A stretch of DNA of 64,000 nt from the NCBI GenBank assembly GCA_021234155.1, contig JAJEKV010000074.1, positions 2,632,082 to 2,696,081 on the forward strand, given 5' to 3'. A program made the translations under genes and the position numbers. This document shows positions 33,605 through 44,098 of this stretch, one piece after another; within the stretch, counting starts at the first letter, position 1; each line of letters opens with the position of its first letter. The notes beneath the pieces are model-generated. The model did not search any database. It saw nothing but the letters and a program-made list of their open reading frames with translations, and had not been told where the DNA came from. The stretch comes from Isoetes taiwanensis (Eukaryota > Streptophyta > Lycopodiopsida > Isoetales > Isoetaceae).

Positions 33605-35302
33605 ATACTTTTAGGGCGTTTAGAAGCCAAGAATTGCAACGTTTTACCTTGTTTTAAGTGTTTTACCTTGCAATGTTTTACCTTGTTTTACACAGTTTTT
33701 GTTGCCTTAGCTGATTTTCCTGCTCTAGTTTCTGTTTGCTAACGACACCATTGCTACAACCAAAACCCTGCCCAGAAGCAACCTACTAAGAAGATTGTAA
33801 AGATTGTCACAAAGAAACACCAGCCGTCGAAGAATCCGGGTGGCCCATCTGAACCAAAAGTCTACGAATGTTTCCAAACTCAGTGGTTCTTTACTAGAGG
33901 CCATAGAGGCAAGTACTCCAGACTCACATTCTTGCATGTCTGTAAGAGCCCAGGACAGAAACGTTACGACGACGTCGAATTCCAGTGCATGGGCCACATA
34001 AAGAGTGTTGACAGTGTTGCTGGGCAGTCTGGACAGCGCGGCAGGCTGTCATTTAGTACATCACAGGGGATGTTTGTTCTTAATGAGGCTATGTTGAGGT
34101 TGACTAGGATAAACCCACCTCCATTGTACAAGTATGTGGCACACTATATAAACAAACAAACACTGTTGTCCATTGTACACACTGTAAGTTCTTCATTGAG
34201 TGAAGACTTCACAGTCAGTGACACAGAGGAAGAACAAGATGATGGCACTAGCAGCCCATCTAATAATGAAGGGAGCAAAGGCGATTTCGTGGAGCCAGAC
34301 ACCAGAAGGTCGATGCCACGAAACACTGTTGCTGCTAAAGAGCCAGCTAAGAAAAGAACTCAGGCATTAGTGCTATCGGAAGAGCCAGTAGAAGAACCAA
34401 AACAAAAGAAGGCAAGAGGAAAAAACAAAGCCCCTGGTGTGGCAATTAAAGAAAAGAAGGTCGACAAGACTTCAAAAAAAATGGCATCAATTAACAGGGA
34501 AAAGCTTGTGCAAGGTGTGATTTACTTGCAAGTAACGTCAATGAAGCTGCCACCAAAGAACGAAAACGGTGAGAGACCTCTTCAAGTTCGGAAGATTTAT
34601 GCAGATCATTTAAGGAACTTGAAGGACAGGATTAAGAGCAATCCGTATGCTCATGTAGCTCCTATAGTTGTGCTAGTTGGCGAGGGAACGATTGCATTGA
34701 CCCGCCCGATATGACAAGGAAAATGCGGACACCTACACGCATTATGTGTTAGGGGGGAATCACAGCTTTAAAGCAAGGAGGCAACTGTACAAGGAGAAGT
34801 TCAACCCAAGGTATCTGACGGTTCTTTGTGCAGTATATTGTGGCCTTACCGACGACCTGAAGAAGCCAGCTTACTCCTTGGAACTCAAAGAGGCGTGTGC
34901 AGTAGAGTGTTGTTTAAAGTACGACGAGGACAACAAAAGGACATCTCTCATTGCACATGACAACTGGTTCCAGCTTGCGTTTAGAGAAGGAAGGGTATGT
35001 CCGCATTTTAGTTTAAGTAGCTAGTCCCAGCATTTTATTCCAGAATACGTTGTGCTAACGCCATTTGTTACTTTGTTTAGATTTGGGATTTGCAAAACGA
35101 AATCTTCAATATGTTCGAGCGCGGAGACCTCAAAAGTAAGGGCAAAGTAACAGACAAGAAAAAGGGATCCGATGTTCCAAAAAAAGAAATGACTATCACT
35201 GTCTGGAGGGAGCTTCAAGGATTTACAGTTGTTAGAAATGTTACTGCAGAAGGTTGTGGACAAGGAATTTACTTTAGAAGAAATGTCGAAGGAGTTGCAC
35301 AA

Positions 35303-35674
35303 GTAAGTCTTTAAGAAAATTTTGTCTTTTGTGCCAACGCTGTGTACAGCACTTACGCAAAGCCAAAGTGTATTCCGGAATACACATTGGCTTTAGTGTT
35401 AAAGCCAAAGTGTATTCCGGAATACACTTTGGCAGTGTATTCCGGAATACACTTTGGCTTTAACACTAAAGCCAATGTGTATTCCGGAATACACTTTGGC
35501 TTTAAAGTGTATTCCGGAATACACTTTGGCTTTACTTTGGCTTTAGTGTTAAAGCCAAAGTGTATTCTGGAATACACTTTGGCTTTTCTTGTTTGATGTG
35601 GTGGTGTTTTATGATTGCGAAAAAGTTCTTCTGTGGATGTGTCCCTGATGTAATTCTTGGTTTGAATGTTGCAG
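35303..35674 (+). other. Intron 3 of the ParB-methyltransferase gene, six palindromes
   Basis: Donor CAA|GTAAGT, acceptor GTTGCAG. Palindromes start near 35363, 35405, 35433, 35471, 35503 and 35556, linked by AGTGTTAAAGCC or its complement. The copies are nearly identical to each other and to those of intron 1. Confidence 0.85.
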
Positions 35675-37071
35675 CCAGAAGAACGTCATTACATGCCAAA
35701 CATGTTTGATGGAATAATTGAATGTGCAAACATGGGATCGGTGCAGGGAGCTTTATCCTATTGCTACATCGGCGAGAGAGAATTGTTCATGCGGCTCAAA
35801 TTTTGAAGGTCGGGTAAGCTTTGCCTTGAAGCGTTTAGGTAGCGTAGATTTGTAAATGTTTTAATTATTTTGTGATTTTGCAGAGTAAGAAGAAAAACAA
35901 GGACCTACCAGAAGGTTTCATGCACCTGGTAAGGATTGCTCGGGAAGAAAGAACTTTGGCGGGCGTCGGTTGTGGAGGTCGCCCGAACGGACTATGAAAC
36001 GTTTACTTTATTCGACCAAAACAATCTTTACTTCGGTTGTACATGGGGATTGCACCAAGCTTGTAGCGAGTGTGAAGCCACAAGATTTTATGCTAATCAT
36101 TGTTGACATTCCCTCGGCTTCAAGATTAAAGGCGGTCGATCGATGGCGTTCCTTTTAAGCATCACGGTTTCAATGAATTTATAAAAGGCTTAATGAAGAT
36201 CACTACAGCTAGACACTGGCGGTTGGTGGTATTTCACTCCAGTATGCAAGCTGGTCTTGTTGAAGCCAGCTTCAAAAATCACTTTGGATCTCCTGACCAA
36301 GCTGGTTACGAGAACTTAGTCTGGTACGCTTTGTATTCTGGAATACACCACTTGTTATTTTCTTTAGTTGCTGACCAATGCCCTTTCTCTTGAAGGTACA
36401 AAACGAATATAAATTATCATGCTGGAGGCCCCGTTTTGTTAAGCAAAGTGGAATATCTCTGCGTTGGTTCTTGGAGCTTCGATGGCAAGAGGACCATGGA
36501 GCATTTCAACACTTCTGCCTGCACTGACTTCTCAAATGTTTTAGAGTTTCCTGCAGTGTTACAGAAGCTGCAAGACCCGAGTGCACAGGGCAGAATTGTG
36601 AACCACTATCAGAAGCCTCAAAAACTCATCAACCATCTCATTGACATGTTTTCTCGTCCAGGAGATTGGGTGCTTGATGTGTTCTCTGGCTCTGGTACCA
36701 CCATTGCATGTGCACTCAAGAAGGGCCGAAATTGTGTGGCTGTGGACATAGACAAGGAGGCTGTGAACTTCATTAGGATGAGATTGGATGTCTTACCAAA
36801 TCTTCCTGATGAGAATCAAGAGCTAGGCGCCAAATCCTCATCTGATTATGCCAAGATGACATCATCAGAGATTCAGCCACCTCTCACGAGCTCTGTTGAC
36901 GAAGAGGTTGATTTTGTAGAGCTAAAAAAAGTTGCTACAGTTGTAGAGCTAAAAGAAGAAGACAAAGCTGCAGAAGAACGGGTTACTTCACCGGACAAGC
37001 AGCAGTCGACAACAAAAGAACAGCCTGAGACAAGCAAGAAGGGTGATGATGAGTACATCTTGGACCTTTGA

Positions 37072-38013
37072 ATTCAAAACTGACTAACAAATTATTATTA
37101 ACATTGCCAAAATTGATGTGTTACCAAAATATCTGAAATATATATTTTTTTTCATCCCACAGATGATGGTTTTTTTTGTAACACTTTGAGAGATTTACAT
37201 TGCATTTCTAAAATTTGCTCTTTTCATGTATGTTATTTTACAAAAACAAGTTCTCCCCTGCATGAGGGGCCAAAATTAGGATAACAAAAAATTGAACTAT
37301 TGAAGAATCTCAACCTCAGCCCAAAAAGATCACTTTCTGGATCATGTTGTGTTTTTTACAGGGAATCTTTGAAACGGGAGTTGTGCAACACTCCCGTTTC
37401 AAATGCAATCATGTTTCTAGATCTAATCTAAACTCTAGGAATTACACCTTTCTTGGTCATTACCCTCTAGAATTAGTCCCACCTTTGAGTTAATGCCATC
37501 TAAGAAGTTGGCCGGACATGTTAGATTGCTTCTCTTCCCTGGATCAGATTATTCCTTATGTTATGGAGGTACTCATGTTATACATGGTCAACAATTATTC
37601 TAGTAGTGAATCCTACTTAGCGAGGTGATCAGGCTCACAAAGAGGTTTCAATATGCTGGATATCCGTCAACAATTGTGTATAAGTTTAGTTATTCGATAC
37701 GTTTTACTTCCCAATCCTTGAAGCTTTGCTCAATTCTTGGGTCCATCCTTTTAAATAAATAAACTAAAAAAAAAAAAAAAAAAATCCACACAGAATTGCT
37801 TCTCGGTCCCATCATGGATGTTATCATCCATCTAATATATTCGACTATCTAACCATAGAAATTTGGACTTGCTAAAAGCTCGTCTACCCATCATTCATTG
37901 GCATAGCAAGACGATGTTGCCCTCAAGTTGTTGAAGAATCTAACCTCCTTGGAGTTGTTGCATAATCCTTCATAGACCTTTGTCTTTTTGTTGAACATCT
38001 TCTATTCGTGCTC
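37072..38013. other. Right flank of candidate transposon 2 and spacer
   Basis: 37072-37367 is probably 3' untranslated sequence. 37368-37403 is a hairpin TTTGAAACGGGAGTTG / CAACACTCCCGTTTCAAA. From 37404 to the LTR at 38014 I see no gene; poly-A at 37765-37785. Confidence 0.5.
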
Positions 38014-39592
38014 TGTGACGTTCCAGCACAGTATACGGTCCCAGGACGTATACTGTATTGCCTCGTCACGCGTACACGCCATCCCGACTGACGTGTACGC
38101 CGACGTGTAGCTAGGCGAGTAGCCCCTAGGGGGAAACTTGCAAGGTATGTGCATTTATTAATGTGCACATTTACCAATGTGCACATTTATCTAGGTGCAC
38201 ATTTTCTCATGTGGACACCTTTATGCCACCTAGCCATTAAAGGCAAGTGGGCCATACCCAATTATCCCACATGCTTAAAGGGATAATTGGAAACCCTAGC
38301 CCTAAACCCTTGCCTATTTAGGTTAGGGAAACCCTAACTTGCTATTTTCGTCCATAGGGTTTTAGAGCTCTGTTTTGGCTGCCCCAGGAACCAAAACCGC
38401 CTCCCAGACTCTGTCTGAGCGAATTGCACCATTAGTTTTCCTTGATTCGAGCAGTTCAGCAGGATGGTCGAGCTCAGGTCAGGAGGAGCAACCCAAGGAT
38501 CAAGTATTTAGTCAATTTAATAGCCTAAACCGTCTTCCAGTCTTTGTATCGATAGGTTTAGCCTATTAAATTGCCCATAGCAGCCTCTTAGATTTCCAGA
38601 TCCCAGACACTAACTAAAGAACCTAACTCTATGATATAGATTAGATCTAGTTCTTTAGTTCTTCTGTGATGTATATGGGTGATGTATCTCTGTGAACTCC
38701 TTGTATTGGGAAGGGGGGTAGAGGCCCTAAAGCTTGGTAGTTGATGCTCCTAGAGTAGCCTCTCTAGCACACTATAGATTCGGCCTATGTACAAGAACCA
38801 CACCTGGTTGTGGGTGAAGGGGCCAGACTGGCTTAGAAGGAGGTTCGTGTTCTGACTCTTGAACGATCCCTCTGGTGTGTAACATCTGCCGGGGATCATT
38901 GTGGACTAGGCCTGATGGCTTGCCACTGCGTGTGGATAAGGCATGGGCTCAACACCCGTGGGGTGATGCGTCACTCTCCAGTGGGTTCAAGTCGAATAAG
39001 GGCAGTGGCCCTCTAGTCACCTTGAGTCAGCATGTAGATCTCTGGAGGGAGAGATCCCTACCTGCCCCATCGGAACTGGGGAGATGCAACCCAGGAATAG
39101 CCCCTCTGGCTATGCATCCGGCGGGCTACAGTCAGGTCCCAACACTCTTCAACCTACTCTTGCAAAGTGTGCACAGGAGGGGCGGATGGAGTGGACAACC
39201 CTATGCCATGTTCTTATGCCAGCCAAATCCATTGCCATGAATTCTGTCTGCAATGAACTCTGGAGACCCAAGCCGTCAGTCATCCCCATGGAGTCTGAGC
39301 CTAAGGTAGGAATCCCTATGTGTTGTGCTGACCTTTGTCTATGCAGATGTTAATGCACCACCCTTCGAGGTGGATATGTGATGCTGTTACGTACTGACAT
39401 GTATGTTTACGCTTCCCCAGCTAGGTAGGCCCTGAGGGAGACGGGGTAAAATGACCCCTTCACTCTTCCCACTTGAACTCGTTACAGGTGCAGTGATATG
39501 TGGAGGGCCCTGTATCAGCATAGAGCTGGTATGGGGGATGAACTCCTGTTTGTATACGGTGAGTGCACCATATACGAATAGGGGACGTCACA
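38014..39592 (+). repeat. 5' LTR of chromovirus B
   Basis: Starts TGTGACGTTCCAGCAC, ends GGGGACGTCACA (TG...CA), 1579 bp. It matches 58812-60180 closely. The primer site follows two bases downstream. The first ~60 bp carry inverted words around ACGCGTACACGCC and ACGTGTACGCCGACGTGT. Confidence 0.92.
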
Positions 39593-39593
39593 G

Positions 39594-39605
39594 TGGTATC
39601 AGAGC
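39594..39605 (+). promoter_or_regulatory. Primer-binding site of chromovirus B
   Basis: TGGTATCAGAGC, the complement of the initiator methionine tRNA 3' end used by most plant Ty3/gypsy chromoviruses, 2 bp after the LTR. Confidence 0.95.
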
Positions 39606-39800
39606 AATGCTCTTGGAGACCAAGAGCAAAGCATTGGCCATGCTCCCAGTAGTATTAACTTGATAGGATCCTTAAACCTCGAAAAGTGGGAAAAAAAAAA
39701 TTCTCTCATCTTTGTAGTTTATGCTAAGCTAGGAACAGTTAAGCGAACTCGAACATAATAAGACTAAAAATAGTGAGCCAAAACCTTCTCAGGCAAGGTG

Positions 39801-39867
39801 GTCTCACACGTCGCGCCTGGTCAAAGAACTGAACTTTAGTTTTTGAGCAGGGCGCTACGTGTGAGAC
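39801..39867 (+). repeat. 67-nt hairpin H1
   Basis: Ends GTCTCACACGTCGCGCC and GGCGCTACGTGTGAGAC are reverse complements with one mismatch, and the inner parts (TGGTCAAAGAACT / AGTTTTTGAGCA) also pair. The transcript would fold into one long stem. Upstream of the H3-like ORF. Confidence 0.88.
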
Positions 39868-39991
39868 ATTGAACCAAAAACACCTTAAAAATTGATGAAT
39901 TTGAGAAAAGTAATAGGGTAAGGCGAGTTTTAAGGTTAGAATTAGTTACAATAGTATGTTTAAATCACTTAAATTACTTAAAAATGTGTAA

Positions 39992-40059
39992 GATCTCACA
40001 TGTCGCGCCTGGTCTAAAAACTAAACTCTAGTTTTTGAACAGGGCGCTACGCGTGAGAC
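39992..40059 (+). repeat. Hairpin H2
   Basis: Second copy, 191 bp after H1 (ATCTCACATGTCGCGCC ... GGGCGCTACGCGTGAGAC), about 100 bp upstream of the TATA box of ORF1. Confidence 0.88.
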
Positions 40060-40160
40060 CAATAATTAGAAATGTCTGAAATAAGTGTATGTTTTAAGTA
40101 AATAGGTGCCTTGGCACGTTGAATAGAGCAACTTAAATTTTGACCTAAAATTTCCCAAGC

Positions 40161-40168
40161 TATAAATA
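40161..40168 (+). promoter_or_regulatory. TATA box of the H3-like ORF
   Basis: TATAAATA, 98 bp upstream of the ATG at 40259, in the context GCTATAAATAGATG typical of a plant polymerase II promoter. It lies well inside the element, separate from the LTR promoter. Confidence 0.65.
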
Positions 40169-40258
40169 GATGTAGACCCCACCCATTTGCACGTTCCTGC
40201 CCTAGAAATTCGCTCTCCCTCACCTAGGCGATCTTTGGGCGCTGATATGCCGTCAAAC

Positions 40259-41597
40259 ATGGCACGGACCAAACAGACCGCCAGGAAGGCCCGCCCAGGC
40301 GAATCTCCCAGCGCCCATGATCCCGGCCTGATACAGAGGATGCTTCAGGAGCGCCTTCTCAGGATTGATCAGTCTTCATCAAGTGAGAGAGCAGCTTCAG
40401 ACGAACACCAAAACGAAGGATCCCAGCAGGTCGAGGACGATGCACACTCCGACGCGGGAACAGAGGTCCTAGGCGAAGAGCAGCCGGATGATGCAGAGAA
40501 TTCTCGACGAAGTGGAGGAAGAAGAAAGGAAGAAGAAGCAGGAACAAGATCGAGCAGTTGAGGAACAGGAGGAGCAGAGACAGCCGACTCCCGAGCCAAC
40601 CATCGAGGAGCAACTCGAAGCTTGGGTTCGAGAAAGGAGGCTGAGGAGCGAGAGGAGAAAAGGGAGCCAATGCTCGAGCCAAGCGAAGCACAGGACCTCA
40701 CGACGTGGATCAAAAAGCACGAAGCAAAAGAACGCCGCCGAGAAAGGAAGAGGGAAGAAAAGAAGAGGAAGAGAGAAGAGGAGGAGAAGAAAGCAGCAGA
40801 AGAACTGAAGAAGAAGAAGGGGAAGTTTGTGATGGGCCCAAGGAAGCTCAAGGAAGTTCCGCCAACAAAGAAGCCACAACCCCAAGGTCGTCATCAAAGA
40901 ACGGTCAGCTGACCAGCCCCCGGCCTCCTCCGACAATTCCGATGAAGATTATGACACCAACACTGAGGGGGCAAGCTCTTCCAAACCCCCGGTCGTTGAG
41001 CAGGTAGTACCTGAGCAGACAGCGCCTGAGCAGGAGCAGCCGGACCCAGTGCAGAAACCCCCGAAGTATCCGGCTTGGGACAGGAAGAAACAGCCACGGC
41101 CTACCCGAGAATCCTATGTCACGGACCCCGTCAAGATTTACGAGCGGAAGATGAGGGAACACGAGGCTTACATGAAGATGTGGGAGGCTTACAACTCCTA
41201 CTACCAGGAGAACAGGGTCAGAACCATCGAGGGTGGACATTCAACAAAGCAGCAGACCCTAAGGCCACCACCACCAAAACCCAAGGTCCCGAAGAAGCCA
41301 GCCAAGAAGCCCAGCAGGAAGGAGACCGAGAGAAGAGCACTAAGAGAGATTAGGCACTTCCAGCGTAGTTACAGCCTCCTAATTCCCCGTGCCCCCTTTG
41401 CTCGTCTAGTTAGAGAAGTCATGCAGGACTTCAACACTGGCATGAGGGTCACAGGATGTTGCTGGCACTGCAGGAAGCGGCTGAGCAGAGGATAATGCAA
41501 TATTTTGAAGACTCGACAGCTTGTTCATGCAAAGCGAGTAACGCTCATGAGGAAGGACATGCAATTAGCTAGTTTAATTAAGGGAGATCCCAAATAA
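40259..41597 (+). pseudogene. Histone H3 / CENH3-like protein encoded inside chromovirus B
   Basis: The ATG at 40259 has a strong context (AACATGG) and opens MARTKQTARKARPGE: the histone H3 tail is identical through K9, with Ala instead of Ser10. About 350 residues follow, acidic then Lys/Arg/Glu-rich, with frame changes near 40490, 40620, 40880. The C-terminal part is a histone fold: [32 protein letters not shown] (41337-41455), then LALQEAAE and YFEDS in a second frame (41456-41519), then LVHAKRVTLMRKDMQLASLI back in the first, with stop TAA at 41595-41597. LLIP.APF and RVTLMRKD are CENH3-like; RLVRE..QDF is canonical H3-like. AAATAAA overlaps the stop. Histone H3 packages DNA with H4; here it would be transposon cargo, perhaps a chromatin or centromere-targeting device. 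This copy is broken by about five frameshifts. Confidence 0.9.
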
Positions 41598-41740
41598 ACA
41601 TTTTGTAAATAATCAAAAATTTTGTAATATAAAACAATTTTGAGTAGTTTATGTGTCCATTCTTGCTTAATTAGGACAGGTTAGCAAGTAGTAGCTTTTG
41701 TTTTAGTAAAATAGCATATTCCTAGACCAAAAAGTGTGAT
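41598..41740 (+). terminator. Probable 3' end of the H3-like transcription unit
   Basis: AAATAAA at 41592-41598 overlaps the stop codon, followed by TTTTGTAAAT and TTTTGTAATATAAAA, a plausible plant poly(A) region before the next hairpin pair. Confidence 0.4.
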
Positions 41741-41807
41741 GTCTCACACGTCGCGCCTGGTCAAGAAACTAAAGTCCAGTTTTTGCACGAGGCGCTACGT
41801 GTGAGAC
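41741..41807 (+). repeat. 67-nt hairpin H3
   Basis: GTCTCACACGTCGCGCC ... GGCGCTACGTGTGAGAC, same design as H1, placed after the H3-like ORF and before ORF2. Confidence 0.88.
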
Positions 41808-41940
41808 CTTGGCCAAAATTGCCCAAAACAGCTACAAATTGACCAAGTAAGGGGTCGATTCTAGTTAATTTGATGAGTCTGTCATCTTTACACCCTTAGT
41901 TTACCCAAATTGGACATGTTTTGATCAAAATGGGACTGAT

Positions 41941-42007
41941 GTCTCACACGTCGCGCCTGGTCAAGAAACTAAAGTCCAGCTTTTGAACGAGGCACTACCT
42001 GTGAGAC
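41941..42007 (+). repeat. 67-nt hairpin H4
   Basis: Fourth copy, exactly 200 bp after H3. The right arm is slightly decayed (GGCACTACCTGTGAGAC). Confidence 0.85.
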
Positions 42008-42198
42008 CTCCTACTATTTCTTCTCCATAACTTGTCCAAAAGATCTCCAACTTGTTGTGTTAGGATCTTTAGGTAATCCAGTCATGCTCAAACCCTTAAA
42101 TTAGTCTTCCAATTCCCATTTAGACCTCAATATAGGCTAGAATTGCCCAACCCCAAGAATTTTCCAAGTCACCCAAAAATTAGGGTTTCCCCCTTTTC

Positions 42199-42207
42199 TA
42201 TAAATAG
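42199..42207 (+). promoter_or_regulatory. TATA box of ORF2
   Basis: TATAAATAG in TCTATAAATAGGTC, 123 bp upstream of the ATG at 42322 (context TTCATGG). Same arrangement as for the H3-like ORF: hairpin pair, TATA box, about 100 bp leader, ATGGCA start. Confidence 0.65.
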
Positions 42208-42451
42208 GTCCCTCATTTCTTATGTAGCACCTTACGAGTTTGCTCCTGCCCCCCTTAGCCGATTTCCCAGCTCCCTGAGGCACTCTTGCATCCGTTTGCT
42301 AGTCTCTTCCTCGCTAGATTCATGGCAACCTCTGATTTCAGGCGATGGTACAGCGCCAGCGCTCATGCTGTCGAGGCTGACGTCAACGAGATTTTCCGAG
42401 TCTTCCGGAAAGAGATAGATGTCCAAGCAACCTTGCACGCAACCCCAGCAT

Positions 42452-44098
42452 TGTAATGAGTCCAACAAAATCTAGAAACAACTAATCCCGGGCTCCACGG
42501 CGATGCATGAGTGTAAAACAACCAAGGCAATAACCAGCAGCAAGATAATATACTTCATTCACAACAAGAGAATTCATAATGGATATACAACTTGCAACAT
42601 GCTAAACTCCAAATTGACAATGCTTGTGAAGAGGAATTGCAACTTGTAAACCATCACAAATGAGCATCATATTTCAGCTTGTCTTTTATAACATTGATAA
42701 CATTGAATCTTCAAAAATAATAGCAATATAACAAGGCATGATTCAAAGGAAATCAACAATAAGACAATGATAAAGCAACTGGTCCATATGAATCTTCATA
42801 ATAATGAGGAACAATGCCCTTCAGATACATCAATTTCATCTCAGAATTTAATGGAATTCCAGAAAAATAATAATTACAAATACCTACTTGATCATTTCAG
42901 ATTGTGTTATCCCCTAAATCATGCTTCCACTTGTTGTTGAAGACAAAGACGAATTTATACTGCTCCATATGCTGATTTATGGCTGCTAATGATGACCCAC
43001 ATGCCGAATTTGCATACAATAGGCTGCCCAAAAGGAATCAGGTCTGATATACATGAAAATCTGCCATAAGAATGCTTCATATTGTTGTATTGGCCCATAA
43101 GCTGCTATATCCAAATATGAACTTACTTGTTGCCTCTGGTGCCTCCTCTGCCACGGCTGAGGACTCCTCTTCATAGTAATCGCAGCCCAACTCTCTCCAT
43201 CGACCTGCCCGCTCCCATCTCCTTTTCTTAACTGTTACGTTTAGGTTTTTTCTCTACCATTTGCCCCCATCAGCTCCAAGTCATCATTTTTCCTTTCAAC
43301 TATACATATTTAATTCCCTTTCATATTCCGTGACATGCATTCCCTAACTAGAAACATGCAACCTTAATTGTACTGCCCGTGCTTCTTCCCTTGTTTGACT
43401 TGTTTCCCGTTATTCATATATGTCTGCCTCTTGTAACATCGTCCAATCCCCTTGCATAATGCCTTGATCATCTTCATCTTCAGAACACTCTTTTGTGATC
43501 TTTCAATTCCGATTCCTGTTTGCTTGCTTCATAAACATGTCATATCTTCCCGTATCATCGCATCTAATTCCACACCCTTAGTTTGTGAATTGAATACATG
43601 ATCTTTGTTTCCCTCAACTTTGTGCCATGGTATCTCATCCCACATCTTTGCATCAAACATATCTCACTAATATAACTCGGAATGCATAGTAATGGTATTA
43701 TAGCTAGGACTAAAAACCTCGCCCACGTAGGGGTTTTCGAGGAAAACCTCCACCATAATACCGCCACTAATACATTTCAAGACCTTCAAATGCAACTGCA
43801 ATTCAATTTTTGTAATCTTACGCTTCTTCATACGGCTCCCTTGCATAATTCCATAGCTGCCATTGGCGTCCCTTTGAGTCTTGATCCTATTCAAGTTGCC
43901 GCTGCTTCATGATCAGGGTCTTGTTACTTCAAACATAATAGCCGCTACGAAGTTGCCTCTGCTTCTTATCAGGTTCTTCACAAAAAATACCAATTTCCCT
44001 AAAAACATATAAATTATCTGTAAATATGTAAGAAAAACGGTTAGAATCTTCAAAAAAATACAATACTCCATCATTCCAGATAACAAATCCCCACTACA
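42452..44098 (-). repeat. 3' LTR of element A
   Basis: 1647 bp; starts TGTAATGAGTCC, ends CCCCACTACA on the plus strand. Few differences from the other LTR, mostly small indels around 42820 and 42915. Confidence 0.95.

Larger units (their letters stand above)
33285..37071 (+). pseudogene. ParB-like / amino-methyltransferase fusion gene
   Basis: Exons: possible start ATGGACAG at 33285-33292, then from about 33775 to 34995, 35081-35302, 35675-35813, 35884-36323 and 36396-37071. The first large exon has a basic linker (KKIVKIVTKKHQPSK), an acidic and Lys-rich middle, and a ParB-like block: LQVRKIYADHLRNLKDRIKS and, after frameshifts near 34690, YVLGGNHSFKARRQL (the GxH(R/S)xxA signature). The 3' half is a beta-class N4/N6 methyltransferase: VDIPSASRL at the DPPY position, NHYQKPQKLINHLIDMFSRP, the AdoMet loop VLDVFSGSGTTIACALKKGR, and VAVDIDKEA. 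The acidic tail ends DDEYILDL. Frameshifts near 35800, 35960 and 36150, and DIPS instead of DPPY/F, indicate this copy is dead. Donor/acceptor sites rejoin well (V-W-Y-K across the last intron). Confidence 0.75.
31048..37403. mobile_element. Candidate DNA transposon 2 (DUF7869 + ParB-methyltransferase)
   Basis: The left candidate end TTGAAACGGGAG at 31048-31059 is inverted at 37390-37402 (CTCCCGTTTCAA), within a perfect-looking hairpin at 37368-37403. Both lie a few hundred bases outside the two genes. Inside is a minus-strand DUF7869-like gene (31426-33173) divergent from a plus-strand ParB-methyltransferase gene (33285-37071). That is the layout of candidate transposon 1. It abuts the truncated side of gypsy copy D, consistent with insertion there. 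The 12-bp end match is short, so the boundaries are tentative. Confidence 0.45.

Noticed and set aside
33331-33742. Open frames repeating KCIPEYTL on both strands
   Set aside because: They only translate the TGTATTCCGGAATACA palindromes and lie inside an intron.
33361-35584. Regular repeats with spacers, CRISPR-like at first sight
   Set aside because: The repeats are palindromes with short, mutually related spacers, in a eukaryotic intron; there are no cas genes.
40259-40291. MARTKQTARKA as a chance match to the H3 tail
   Set aside because: Chance is implausible because the same ORF region ends in a full histone fold on the same strand.
40359-41240. Long Ser/Leu/Phe-rich frames on the minus strand
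   Set aside because: They are shadows of the Lys/Glu-rich coding strand of the H3-like ORF, with no family signature.
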